Below are positions 51,791-59,434 of a stretch of DNA of 64,000 nt, piece by piece. The stretch lies in contig NZ_MRCB01000001.1 in the NCBI RefSeq assembly GCF_001904635.1, positions 381,667 through 445,666 of the forward strand, read 5' to 3'. A program made the position numbers and the translations under genes. Below the pieces are notes generated by a model, which saw only the letters and a list, made by a program, of their open reading frames with translations, was not told the origin of the DNA and made no database searches. The stretch's first letter is position 1. Each line of letters opens with the position of its first letter. The stretch comes from Hydrococcus rivularis NIES-593. Lineage in GTDB: Bacteria > Cyanobacteriota > Cyanobacteriia > Cyanobacteriales > Microcystaceae.

Positions 51791-52392
51791 GTGAAGATTG
51801 GCTAGTAAATGGCAATGGCGACTGCGTTGCGCTTCCTCTAGACGAACTCGAACTACCCCAAAAGCCTTATCGTCTCTACCGATTTCTCACGGAACTAGAG
51901 GACATTCTCGATACTGTAGCAGACGATCGCGATCGCATTCGCGCGATCGCGCCCAGAGTGCGAAAGCTTCTCACTAGCTCCTATTGGCTGCAAATGCAAT
52001 TTGTCGATCCCCCGAACGCTCCTGGTTGGTCGGTGCATTTTCTTTATGAGGATTGCGACTTTCCCCTGACAGTACAAATGGTAGCTTGGCTGCCAGGAAA
52101 TATTTCGCCGATTCACAACCATGCCACTTGGGGAATTGTTGCTCTTATTAACGGAGAAGAAAAGCATCGGTTTTGGCGGCGATCGCCTACTCTAGAATAT
52201 CCTAATCGAATCGAGTTAGTTAGCGAAAGAATTTTCGTGCCTGGAGATATTATTGGCTTTCTACCCGATACCATTCACAGCGTCGAGCCTTTGGGTTGCG
52301 AACCGACAATCTCATTTAATCTTTATGGGGTTACAGACTATTCCCAACGGTTTGAGTTCGATTCGATGACTCATACCGCCAAGAATTTCTGA
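51787..52392 (+). CDS. Cysteine dioxygenase-type cupin
   Basis: A cupin with the metal-binding histidines in ISPIHNHATWGI and the later GEEKHRF and DTIHSVEPLG, matching the cysteine dioxygenase/thiol dioxygenase superfamily. Such Fe-enzymes add O2 to small thiols such as cysteine. The start at 51787 overlaps the anti-sigma stop by 4 nt. Its place after sigma and anti-sigma suggests that it makes or removes the thiol signal, or is a target gene. 201 aa. The substrate is unproven. Confidence 0.75.
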   Translation: MSEDWLVNGNGDCVALPLDELELPQKPYRLYRFLTELEDILDTVADDRDRIRAIAPRVRKLLTSSYWLQMQFVDPPNAPGWSVHFLYEDCDFPLTVQMVAWLPGNISPIHNHATWGIVALINGEEKHRFWRRSPTLEYPNRIELVSERIFVPGDIIGFLPDTIHSVEPLGCEPTISFNLYGVTDYSQRFEFDSMTHTAKNF

Positions 52393-52425
52393 AGCCAAAA
52401 CCCAGTTCTACAGCAAAAGTCTTTC

Positions 52426-52503
52426 AAAAGTTAAGTGCGATCGCGTCTCAAATCCTTAACTTTTCTGTATCGACAGTTTGGTAATTAAACATTATTTATA
52501 AAA
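52426..52503 (+). promoter_or_regulatory. Shared dyad element, site C, upstream of the WD40 protein
   Basis: AAAAGTTAAG (52426-52435), 19 nt, CTTAACTTTT (52455-52464), CTGTATCGA (52465-52473), 23 nt, TATAAAA (52497-52503). The WD40 gene begins 53 nt later. Confidence 0.7.
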
Positions 52504-52556
52504 AATACCATCTTAGCGAAGGGAGATCGCCTGAAAATAGAAAGGCAGGTCTAGCC

Positions 52557-55500
52557 ATGCAAAATATGCTCTCATTCTACGAATATCAAGTCGGCGGTCG
52601 CTTGAGAGTCGATGCTCCTAGTTACGTCATGCGACAAGCAGATGAAGAACTCTATCGCGCCTTGAAAGCAGGGGAGTTTTGTTATGTCTTCAACTGTCGT
52701 CAGATGGGAAAATCTAGCTTGCGAGTACAAGTCGCGAAACGATTGCAAGAGGACGGCATTGCTTGCGCGACGGTTGATCTGTCGGGGATTGGCAACCGAG
52801 GTATTACGCCGGAACAATGGTACGCCGATATCATCATGCGACTGGTAAGGACTTTTAATCTTTCCAGTCAAATTCATATCCGTAATTGGTTAGCCGAAAG
52901 ACAGGATCTATCGCCTGTAGCACGATTGGGCGAGTTACTGAAAGCTACTTTACCAGAGTTAATTCCCCATGCGATCGCAATTTTTTTTGACGAGATCGAT
53001 AGCACTCTCAGCTTACCTTTTAATACCGATGACTTTTTTGCCTTAATTCGAGCTTGTCACGAACAAAAACGCCTCACCTTTGCTCTACTAGGAGTAACAA
53101 CGCCTTCCGATTTGATTGCCGACAAAACGCGAACGCCTTTTAATATCGGTCGAGCAATACAATTAAATGGTTTCCGCACTTGTGAAGTAGAACCGCTAGC
53201 GCAAGGATTAATCGGCGTTACAGACAATCCCACAACAGCGATGGAAGAGATTTTATCTTGGACGGGAGGACAACCATTTCTGACGCAAAAGCTGTGTCAG
53301 TTAGTCGTACAGCAGGGAAAAGAGATGAGAGGGAGAGAGGGAGATGGGGAGAGTGGGGGAAAAAATGTCAAGTTTAAGAATAGTATTGCAGATCTCGTTC
53401 GGACTTATATTATTGAGAATTGGGCAGCACAGGACGAACCACCGCATTTAAGAACGATACGCGATCGCATTCTGGTTAACGAACAACGCGCTAGCCGATT
53501 ACTCGGACTCTATCAGCAAATCTTACAAACTGGAAACGTCTCGGCGGATGATTCCCCCGAACAAATCGAATTGCTCCTATCGGGATTAGTCGTCAAACAA
53601 CAGGGAAAGTTGAAAGTTTACAACCGCATTTACGAGGGAGTATTTAATCTCGAATGGGTTGAAAAACAGTTCCAGAAGATTCGACCCTACGCTCAATTTC
53701 TTAATGCCTGGGTGGATTCTGGCTACCAAGATGAAACCTTTCTTTTGCGAGGAGAAACGCTAAAAGAAGCTCAAGTTTGGGCAAAAGGAAAGAGTTTGAG
53801 CAACCAAGATTATCGTTTCTTAGCTGCCAGCGAGGAATACGACAAACGAGAAGTGCAAAGCGAGTTAGCTGCTTCCCAACAGGCAAATCAAATTCTCACC
53901 GAAGCCGAACAACAAGCTAAACAGACTATTCGTAAAGGATTGCGATTGGTTTCTCTGCTTTCTTTGGGGTCCGTTGCCCTTCTGGGACTGTCAGGATTGC
54001 TGGCGTGGCAAACGTCTTATCAAAAGCGCCGAGTTGCTCTTAGCGAAGTAAATGCTATGACCATCGCCTCAGAAGTCGCCATTGAATCCGAACAACCCTT
54101 CGATGCCTTACTCCAAAGCTTGAAGGCGGGGATTAAGCTTAAACAAATCGGTTGGCAGAATGCAGACACAGACCTACAAATGCGAGTCGAAAAATCTCTT
54201 CAACAGTCCCTTTACTGGGTGCGAGAAAGCAATCGTTTAGTTGGTCATGGGGATATTGTCACGCGAGTTCAATTTAGTCCCGACGGTGAAACTTTAGCGA
54301 GTTCGAGTTGGGATAAAACGGTCAAAATTTGGGGACGCGATGGCAAGTTATTGCATACCCTGCGAGGTCATAGCGATGCCGTTTGGAGTATTAATTACAG
54401 TCCCGATGGAACGATGCTTGCCAGTGCCAGTCGCGATAAAACCGTCAAAATCTGGCGCGTTGCCGATGGCAAAGAACTAATGACTTTATCGGGTTTCCAG
54501 GATTGGGTTGCCTGCGTCGCTTGGAGTCCCGACGGAAAAACGGTGGCGGCAATGGAGTGGCACGGTAGGATGCGACTTTGGAATTTAGCAGGTCAACAGA
54601 TAAAATCGTTTCAAACTCATAATGCGCCTGTGGTTGCTATTAGTTTTAGTCCAATCCCCCCAACCCCCCTTAGTAAGGGGGGCGAAGGGGGGATAATCGC
54701 TACTGCCAGTCGGGATGGCACGGCAAAGGTTTGGAGTACCGATGGCAAAGAATTGCTAACATTACGAGGGCATCTATCGTGGTTAATGTACATCAATTTT
54801 AGTCGCGACGGTCAAACGATTGTTACTTCCAGTCGAGATAAGACGGCGAAACTGTGGAATTTAAAGGGAGAAGAACTAGCAACCCTGCAAAGACACGGCG
54901 ATACGGTTGCCAGTGCTATTTTTAGCCGCGACGGTCAAATTGTTGCCACAGCGAGTTGGGATCGAAGCGTTCGACTGTGGAACCGTCAAGGTCAATTATT
55001 ACAAACGCTGTCGGGACATACCGATAACGTCTGGGGTGTCAGTTTCAGCCCTGATGGACAAACCCTCGCTAGCAGTAGCGAGGATGGAACGGTTAGACTG
55101 TGGAGTTTTGCGAAGACCAATGCTGGAAGTATTAATATTGGCGATGCCGCAACAGAAAGCATTAGTTTCAGTCCCAACGGCGAGATTTTCGGCACGACGG
55201 GGAAATATATGATGGCAAAACTGTGGAGTCGCCAAGGAAAAGAAATTGTTGCTCTCAACGGTCATCAAGAACTCATCAGAAATCTACAATTTAGTCCAGA
55301 CGGACAGAAAATTGCTACTGCCAGTCAAGACAGAACCGTTAAGCTATGGAATTTAGTGGGTCAAGAACTGGCTACAATGCAGGGTCATCAAGCAGATGTT
55401 AGAAGTGTAAGTTTTAGCCCTGACAGTCAAACTATTGCCAGTGCTAGTTGGGATACAACCGCTAAATTGTGGAATCTGGCAGGCAAGGAACTGGTAACGT

Positions 55501-56114
55501 TCAAAGGTCATCAAGCAGGTTTGTGGAGTATAGCGTTTAGTCCTGACGGAATGACGATCGCGACGGCTAGCGAAGATGGTACGGCGAAACTTTGGAATCG
55601 TCAAGGGAAAGAATTGTTCGCATTGAAAGGTCATCAAGCTGGCGTTATGATGGTAAAATTTAGCCCCGACGGACAGACCATTGCTACAGCTAGCAAAGAT
55701 GGGTCAGTAAAACTTTGGGATTTGCAAGGACGAGAATTGCTGACTTTTATTTGTCATGAGGGTGCAGTTAATGCGATCGCATTCAGTCCCGATGGTAAAC
55801 TAATTGCTTCGGCAGGCGAGGATATGACGATCAAGCTATGGAACCTTAAAGGAGAGAGAATACAATCCTTTGGCGGTCACATGGCAGGTGTAAAAAGCTT
55901 GAGTTTTAATCGAGACGGTCGAGTATTAGCTTCTACCGATTCGGTTGGCGAAGTAATTCTCTCGAATGTGGATGCGAATTTTACGCCAGACCAACTATTA
56001 GAGAGGGGTTGCAACTGGGTAAAAGATTATCTCAAAACCAATGCCAGTCTAAAACAAGAAGACCGTCAGTTGTGCGATCGCCCCAGACAAATCTCTCAAT
56101 TTCTACTTTCGTAA
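52557..56114 (+). CDS. AAA-like (STAND) protein with 14 WD40 repeats
   Basis: The N-terminal AAA_35-like ATPase domain has a P-loop-like CRQMGKSSL near residue 48 and a Walker B-like [10 protein letters not shown] membrane helix follows at about 465-485 ([20 protein letters not shown]), and then 14 WD40 repeats (about 560-1130), enough for two seven-bladed propellers. Such proteins are thought to be scaffolds or sensors in cyanobacteria. Two low-complexity insertions derived from genomic repeats are present, near residues 257-270 and 700-713 ([12 protein letters not shown]). The gene is behind regulatory site C and its end overlaps the response-regulator pseudogene by 12 nt. Confidence 0.85.
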   Translation: MQNMLSFYEYQVGGRLRVDAPSYVMRQADEELYRALKAGEFCYVFNCRQMGKSSLRVQVAKRLQEDGIACATVDLSGIGNRGITPEQWYADIIMRLVRTFNLSSQIHIRNWLAERQDLSPVARLGELLKATLPELIPHAIAIFFDEIDSTLSLPFNTDDFFALIRACHEQKRLTFALLGVTTPSDLIADKTRTPFNIGRAIQLNGFRTCEVEPLAQGLIGVTDNPTTAMEEILSWTGGQPFLTQKLCQLVVQQGKEMRGREGDGESGGKNVKFKNSIADLVRTYIIENWAAQDEPPHLRTIRDRILVNEQRASRLLGLYQQILQTGNVSADDSPEQIELLLSGLVVKQQGKLKVYNRIYEGVFNLEWVEKQFQKIRPYAQFLNAWVDSGYQDETFLLRGETLKEAQVWAKGKSLSNQDYRFLAASEEYDKREVQSELAASQQANQILTEAEQQAKQTIRKGLRLVSLLSLGSVALLGLSGLLAWQTSYQKRRVALSEVNAMTIASEVAIESEQPFDALLQSLKAGIKLKQIGWQNADTDLQMRVEKSLQQSLYWVRESNRLVGHGDIVTRVQFSPDGETLASSSWDKTVKIWGRDGKLLHTLRGHSDAVWSINYSPDGTMLASASRDKTVKIWRVADGKELMTLSGFQDWVACVAWSPDGKTVAAMEWHGRMRLWNLAGQQIKSFQTHNAPVVAISFSPIPPTPLSKGGEGGIIATASRDGTAKVWSTDGKELLTLRGHLSWLMYINFSRDGQTIVTSSRDKTAKLWNLKGEELATLQRHGDTVASAIFSRDGQIVATASWDRSVRLWNRQGQLLQTLSGHTDNVWGVSFSPDGQTLASSSEDGTVRLWSFAKTNAGSINIGDAATESISFSPNGEIFGTTGKYMMAKLWSRQGKEIVALNGHQELIRNLQFSPDGQKIATASQDRTVKLWNLVGQELATMQGHQADVRSVSFSPDSQTIASASWDTTAKLWNLAGKELVTFKGHQAGLWSIAFSPDGMTIATASEDGTAKLWNRQGKELFALKGHQAGVMMVKFSPDGQTIATASKDGSVKLWDLQGRELLTFICHEGAVNAIAFSPDGKLIASAGEDMTIKLWNLKGERIQSFGGHMAGVKSLSFNRDGRVLASTDSVGEVILSNVDANFTPDQLLERGCNWVKDYLKTNASLKQEDRQLCDRPRQISQFLLS
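53322..53363. repeat. G/A-rich insertion inside the WD40 gene
   Basis: An agagggagagagggag-type stretch encodes the charged linker [13 protein letters not shown] just after the AAA domain. It resembles intergenic purine-rich repeats and is absent from the conserved fold. Confidence 0.5.
54655..54693. repeat. REP-like palindrome inserted in frame in a WD40 blade
   Basis: CCCCCCTT (54664-54671) pairs with AAGGGGGG (54675-54682), and outside TCCCCCC (54655-54661) pairs with GGGGGGA (54687-54693). It encodes [12 protein letters not shown] within blade 4, replacing the usual DGQT turn. Confidence 0.85.
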
Positions 56115-56545
56115 GGCATAACCAACACCGCGTACCGTATGAATCAAACGCTTTTCGTTGTTTTCTTCTAATTTTAGGCGCAGGTAGGGGATATAAACTT
56201 CAATAATTTAGAATCGTCCATAAAGTCGTATCCCCAGACGCGCTCTAGAATCATGTCTTTGGTAAGTACCTGTCGGGGATGACTCAGAAGATACTCCAGT
56301 AGATCGAACTCCTTGGCGGTTAGATCGATGGCGCGTTTGCTCCGATAAACCTCGCGGGTGCGGCGATTTAAACTCAAGTCTTCAAATTGTAAGACATCTT
56401 CTTCTTTTTCTTGAGTACGGCGTAGATGAGCGCGAATTCTAGCCAGTAATTCCTCGATGCTAAAGGGGTTAATCACATAATCATCGGCTCCCACATCCAA
56501 ACCCGCCACGCGATCGCCGACTTCATCCTTTGAGGAATCTATTTT
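56103..56545 (-). pseudogene. OmpR-type response regulator pseudogene (truncated and frameshifted)
   Basis: The minus strand encodes the end of a receiver domain (KDEVGDRVAGLDVGADDYV) and an OmpR/PhoB winged helix (DLTAKEFDLLEYLLSHPRQV, VWGYDF). The first 70 or so receiver residues, including the phosphorylated aspartate, are missing. Near 56208 one base is deleted: the frame would otherwise go on [20 protein letters not shown] and [14 protein letters not shown] one-base shift plus N-terminal loss makes it non-functional. It overlaps the WD40 gene end by 12 nt. The intact relative would be an RpaA- or PhoB-like regulator. Confidence 0.8.
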
Positions 56546-56792
56546 TACGATCCCGATGACTTTTTATTAGAAATAAGCTGCAATCCGGAAGATTAATCGC
56601 TCGACTAACCATCCAAAATTTAAATCAAGCGAATAAAATCCTTTTATTTATTTCTTTTGATTTTCCTGGGAATTTTATTTCAACATGGATATCACTGCTT
56701 TAGGCGCAATGTTTTATGTAATCTATCAAAATTTGTATAATTCATGTTTACTGTTAAATTTTAAGAGAAATTCTTAACTTAAAAAAATTGAA

Positions 56793-58193
56793 ATGAGCTT
56801 AGTTATTGCGGGCGAACGTAGTGGGGTAGGAAAGACAACCGTCACCCTGGCGATGCTTTCATTTTTGTCTCGTCAAAAAAGCAAGGTGCAGTCTTTTAAA
56901 ATCGGTCCGGATTACATCGATCCCATGTTTCATACCTCGGTCACGGATCGCCCTTGTCGCAATCTAGATCCGATCCTGACTTCCGAAGCTTATGTGCGAT
57001 CCTGTTTTGCTTCCCATTGCCAAGGTATGGGCTATGCGTTAGTAGAAGGAGTCATGGGATTATTTGACGGCGTTGCATCATCTGGTGAAAACAAAGGACA
57101 AATAACAGATTTTGCTAGTACTGCTCATATCGCCCGACTGCTAGAGTTACCCGTTGTATTAGTCATTGATTGTAGTCGCTTGTCGGGTTCGGTTGCTGCC
57201 ATCGTCCACGGCTATCGTTCGCTCGATCCCAGAATCAACCTTGCTGGCATAATTTTAAATCGGGTTGGGAGCGATCGCCACTTAACTTTACTCAAAAATG
57301 CCCTAGAACCTGTCAAAATTCCAATTCTAGGAATTTTGCACCGCCAAGACGAGATTGCTATCCCAGACAGACACCTCGGCTTAATTCCAAGCGCAGAACT
57401 AAACCACTTAGAAACCCTTTTCGATCGCTTAGCACACTTAGCTCACAATAGTTTCGATTGGGAACGATTGCTACCTTTACTAAAAGTCTATTCTTCACCG
57501 AGTCCCCCAGTCCCCCAGTCCCCCAGTCCCCCAGTCCCCCCGTCTCCGATTAAAATCGCTATTGCCCGCGATCGCGCCTTTAATTTTTATTATCAAGATA
57601 ATCTCGACCTATTAGAAAAACTCGGCGCTGAACTTATTCCTTGGAGTCCTCTGGAAGACGCAAAACCGCCTGAAGCAGCTTGCGGACTCTACTTTGGTGG
57701 CGGGTTTCCTGAAGTCTTTGCTAGAGAGCTTGCTGAAAATCACTCGGCACGCGAAGCCGTTCGTCAAGCCGTTTTATCGGGAATGCCAACCTATGCCGAG
57801 TGCGGCGGTTTGATGTATCTGTGCGAAAAGCTAGTAGACTTTAACGAACAAACTTGGTCTATGGTCGGGATTTTGCCTGCAAATGCCGCAATGGGAAAAC
57901 ATCTAACCCTTGGATACCGCCAAGCAACTGCTCTAGACAACAGTTTACTCTTTAGGGCTAAAGAAACTGTTTGGGGACACGAATTTCATCGCTCTCAACT
58001 AACTTCCCAGCCTCAACCACCACTATTTGAAACTAGAGGCTGTTGGGTAAACAGTCCGGTTTTTCTAGAAGGATGGCGATTTCAACAAGTTCATGCCTCC
58101 TATATTCATTTGCATTTCGGCACCCAGCAAGCAATTGCTCAACGATTTCTTGCCCGCTGCCTTGCTTTTCACAAAGAAAATAGGTTAGGATGA
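56793..58193 (+). CDS. cbiA: Cobyrinate a,c-diamide synthase CbiA
   Basis: The enzyme amidates the a and c carboxylates of cobyrinate with glutamine and ATP during cobalamin or pseudocobalamin synthesis. The N-terminal dethiobiotin-synthase-like domain has AGERSGVGKTTVTLAML at residues 5-21. The C-terminal glutaminase-like domain has YAECGGLMYLCEK with the nucleophile cysteine, and HEFHRSQL. Between them (about residues 236-252) is a linker made by an 8-bp tandem repeat. Length 466 aa is normal. No cobalamin riboswitch is visible upstream. Confidence 0.92.
   Translation: MSLVIAGERSGVGKTTVTLAMLSFLSRQKSKVQSFKIGPDYIDPMFHTSVTDRPCRNLDPILTSEAYVRSCFASHCQGMGYALVEGVMGLFDGVASSGENKGQITDFASTAHIARLLELPVVLVIDCSRLSGSVAAIVHGYRSLDPRINLAGIILNRVGSDRHLTLLKNALEPVKIPILGILHRQDEIAIPDRHLGLIPSAELNHLETLFDRLAHLAHNSFDWERLLPLLKVYSSPSPPVPQSPSPPVPPSPIKIAIARDRAFNFYYQDNLDLLEKLGAELIPWSPLEDAKPPEAACGLYFGGGFPEVFARELAENHSAREAVRQAVLSGMPTYAECGGLMYLCEKLVDFNEQTWSMVGILPANAAMGKHLTLGYRQATALDNSLLFRAKETVWGHEFHRSQLTSQPQPPLFETRGCWVNSPVFLEGWRFQQVHASYIHLHFGTQQAIAQRFLARCLAFHKENRLG
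57501..57540. repeat. Five tandem AGTCCCCC octamers inside cbiA
   Basis: Exactly five copies of the 8-bp unit AGTCCCCC run from 57501 to 57540. As 8 is not a multiple of 3, the array is read in changing frames and yields a S/P/V/Q-rich linker. Gain or loss of one unit would shift the reading frame of the second domain. Confidence 0.95.
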
Positions 58194-58246
58194 CAGATGT
58201 CGTCTTTGAGACATAAACCGTTCAGGCAACAAAGGAGGTGATGCCC

Positions 58247-58318
58247 ATGGTAGAAAGTAGTAAAATCATGGGTCTCCTGGTTGATAATAGCCGGCTGCGT
58301 GCCGGGGCTGTTCTCTAG
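58247..58318 (+). CDS. Possible 23-aa leader peptide
   Basis: The ATG at 58247 follows AAAGGAGGTGAT (58231-58242), a 12-nt perfect match to the 16S 3' end. It opens MVESSKIMGLLVDNSRLRAG and ends AVL with TAG. The peptide enters the structured region, so translation should disturb the folding. The start codon lies in a CCCATG/CATGGG inverted repeat (58244-58249 and 58267-58272). No homologue is known to me. Confidence 0.45.
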   Translation: MVESSKIMGLLVDNSRLRAGAVL

Positions 58319-58393
58319 CAGTCAGTTTAACCTGTTTAAACTGCTGCTGGCGTTCCTTCCGGCAGTCAGGTTTCAACCAGAAGACCCACTAGA

Positions 58394-58456
58394 CCGCTCT
58401 CGCATCCCGTGTCGCTAAATGAGACACTATCCCTATGCGAGAGCGGATAGCTTTTT
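58394..58456 (+). terminator. Strong intrinsic terminator after the structured RNA
   Basis: CCGCTCTCGCAT (58394-58405) and ATGCGAGAGCGG (58435-58446) form a perfect 12-bp stem. GTGTC/GACAC (58409-58413, 58423-58427) makes an inner stem. TTTTT follows at 58452-58456. It ends about 43 nt before the queF start. Confidence 0.88.
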
Positions 58457-58498
58457 AAGGGCGATCGCTCCCCTAGGTAGGTTGATGAGAATGGTAAA

Positions 58499-58903
58499 AT
58501 GCAAGCACCCGAACGAGAAAAACCAGAAATGAAATACGGAGAACGCGCGATCGCACAAGGAGAGTTAATTACTTTCCCAAATCCCCGTATCGGTCGCCGT
58601 TACGATATTCACATTACTTTGCCAGAGTTTACTTGTAAATGTCCCTTTTCTGGCTATCCCGATTTTGCCACGATTTATATTACCTATTGTCCGGATGAAA
58701 AGGTCGTGGAGTTAAAAGCTCTGAAACTGTATATTAATAGCTACCGCGATCGCTATATTTCCCACGAAGAAGCGGTCAATCAAATTTTAGATGACTTTGT
58801 GGCTGCTTGCGATCCACTAGAAGCTAAAATTAAAGGGGATTTTAACCCACGGGGAAACGTACATACGGTAATTGAAGTTTGTCATCACAAGCAAAGTCAA
58901 TAA
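58499..58903 (+). CDS. queF: NADPH-dependent 7-cyano-7-deazaguanine reductase QueF
   Basis: QueF reduces preQ0 to preQ1 in queuosine synthesis. The single-domain (type I) form is recognised by TCKCPFSGYPDFATI, with the catalytic cysteine in CPFSG, and by the QueF motif LKALKLYINSYRDRYISHEE. Length (134 aa) is normal. The first ATG is at 58499; a second at 58529 (MKYGERAI) would give a shorter N-terminus close to other QueF proteins. The gene follows the structured RNA and its terminator, so its promoter is either read-through or located in the 43 nt between. Confidence 0.92.
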   Translation: MQAPEREKPEMKYGERAIAQGELITFPNPRIGRRYDIHITLPEFTCKCPFSGYPDFATIYITYCPDEKVVELKALKLYINSYRDRYISHEEAVNQILDDFVAACDPLEAKIKGDFNPRGNVHTVIEVCHHKQSQ

Positions 58904-59434
58904 ATTTCTGGCTGTCATAATTCCCCGTAGCAAAGGGGTAGGGCGAATTGCTCTACCCCTCGCCTTTTTCTCAGGGTATTTAATCAACATTAACGGAATC
59001 CCTCGCTTCATATAAATTTTAAATTTCCCTCGATTTTACCGAGTTTATTTTGAAGTTTTGATGAACTTCTTTCAAAAACGTAGACGGCTTTTTTTAAGAG
59101 TGTTATTAAAGAATTAATCAAATTAAATTTTTTCTAAATCTAATCCAACAACAGGAGCAAGCTTTTAATTCTCCAGATTATTTCTGCTGTAATGGGCAGT
59201 TTTTAATTCTTGTAGAGATTTAGAAAGGATTAATAAATCTCTTTTGAGCGGCTTAATCCTGAAATTTTCTAGTACCTTTTTTTGAAAAAACTTTCATATT
59301 TTTTGACAAAAAATTGTTGGTACTATCCATAATTTTGCCGATAGGAAATAGCTTCCTTGTGTCATTACCATCTTTCAAACCGTGAGTAAAACGCGGGATA
59401 GCTCATTTTAAGGCTCTAGCTACTGACTCGATTT
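58904..59434. other. Gene-free region after queF with a terminator
   Basis: AGGGGTAG (58934-58941) pairs with CTACCCCT (58953-58960), and TTTTT follows at 58965-58969; this is a good queF terminator. The remaining 460 nt are AT-rich. I see no gene or clear structured element there, only the probable promoter of the haloperoxidase gene. Confidence 0.7.

Larger units (their letters stand above)
58231..58456 (+). ncRNA. Structured RNA or leader with terminator upstream of queF
   Basis: The region folds convincingly on paper. A closing stem pairs GGGTC..CTGGTTGA (58270-58284) with TCAACCAG..GACCC (58373-58387). Within it are CCGGC/GCCGG (58291-58305) and GCAG-T-CAGTTTAA/TTAAACTGCTGC (58318-58347). 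A terminator follows. The conserved structure and the strong Shine-Dalgarno before it suggest a functional leader or small RNA. I do not recognise the family: it does not match my recollection of 6S, tmRNA, RNase P RNA or preQ1 riboswitches. It accounts for the gap 58194-58498. Confidence 0.65.

Noticed and set aside
57501-57540. CRISPR-like array
   Set aside because: The units are 8 bp, directly adjacent and without spacers; it is a microsatellite-type array in coding DNA.
58320-58372. SRP RNA-like motif CCGGAAGGA on the minus strand
   Set aside because: The rest of the SRP Alu or S-domain consensus is missing, and the structure and terminator read on the plus strand.
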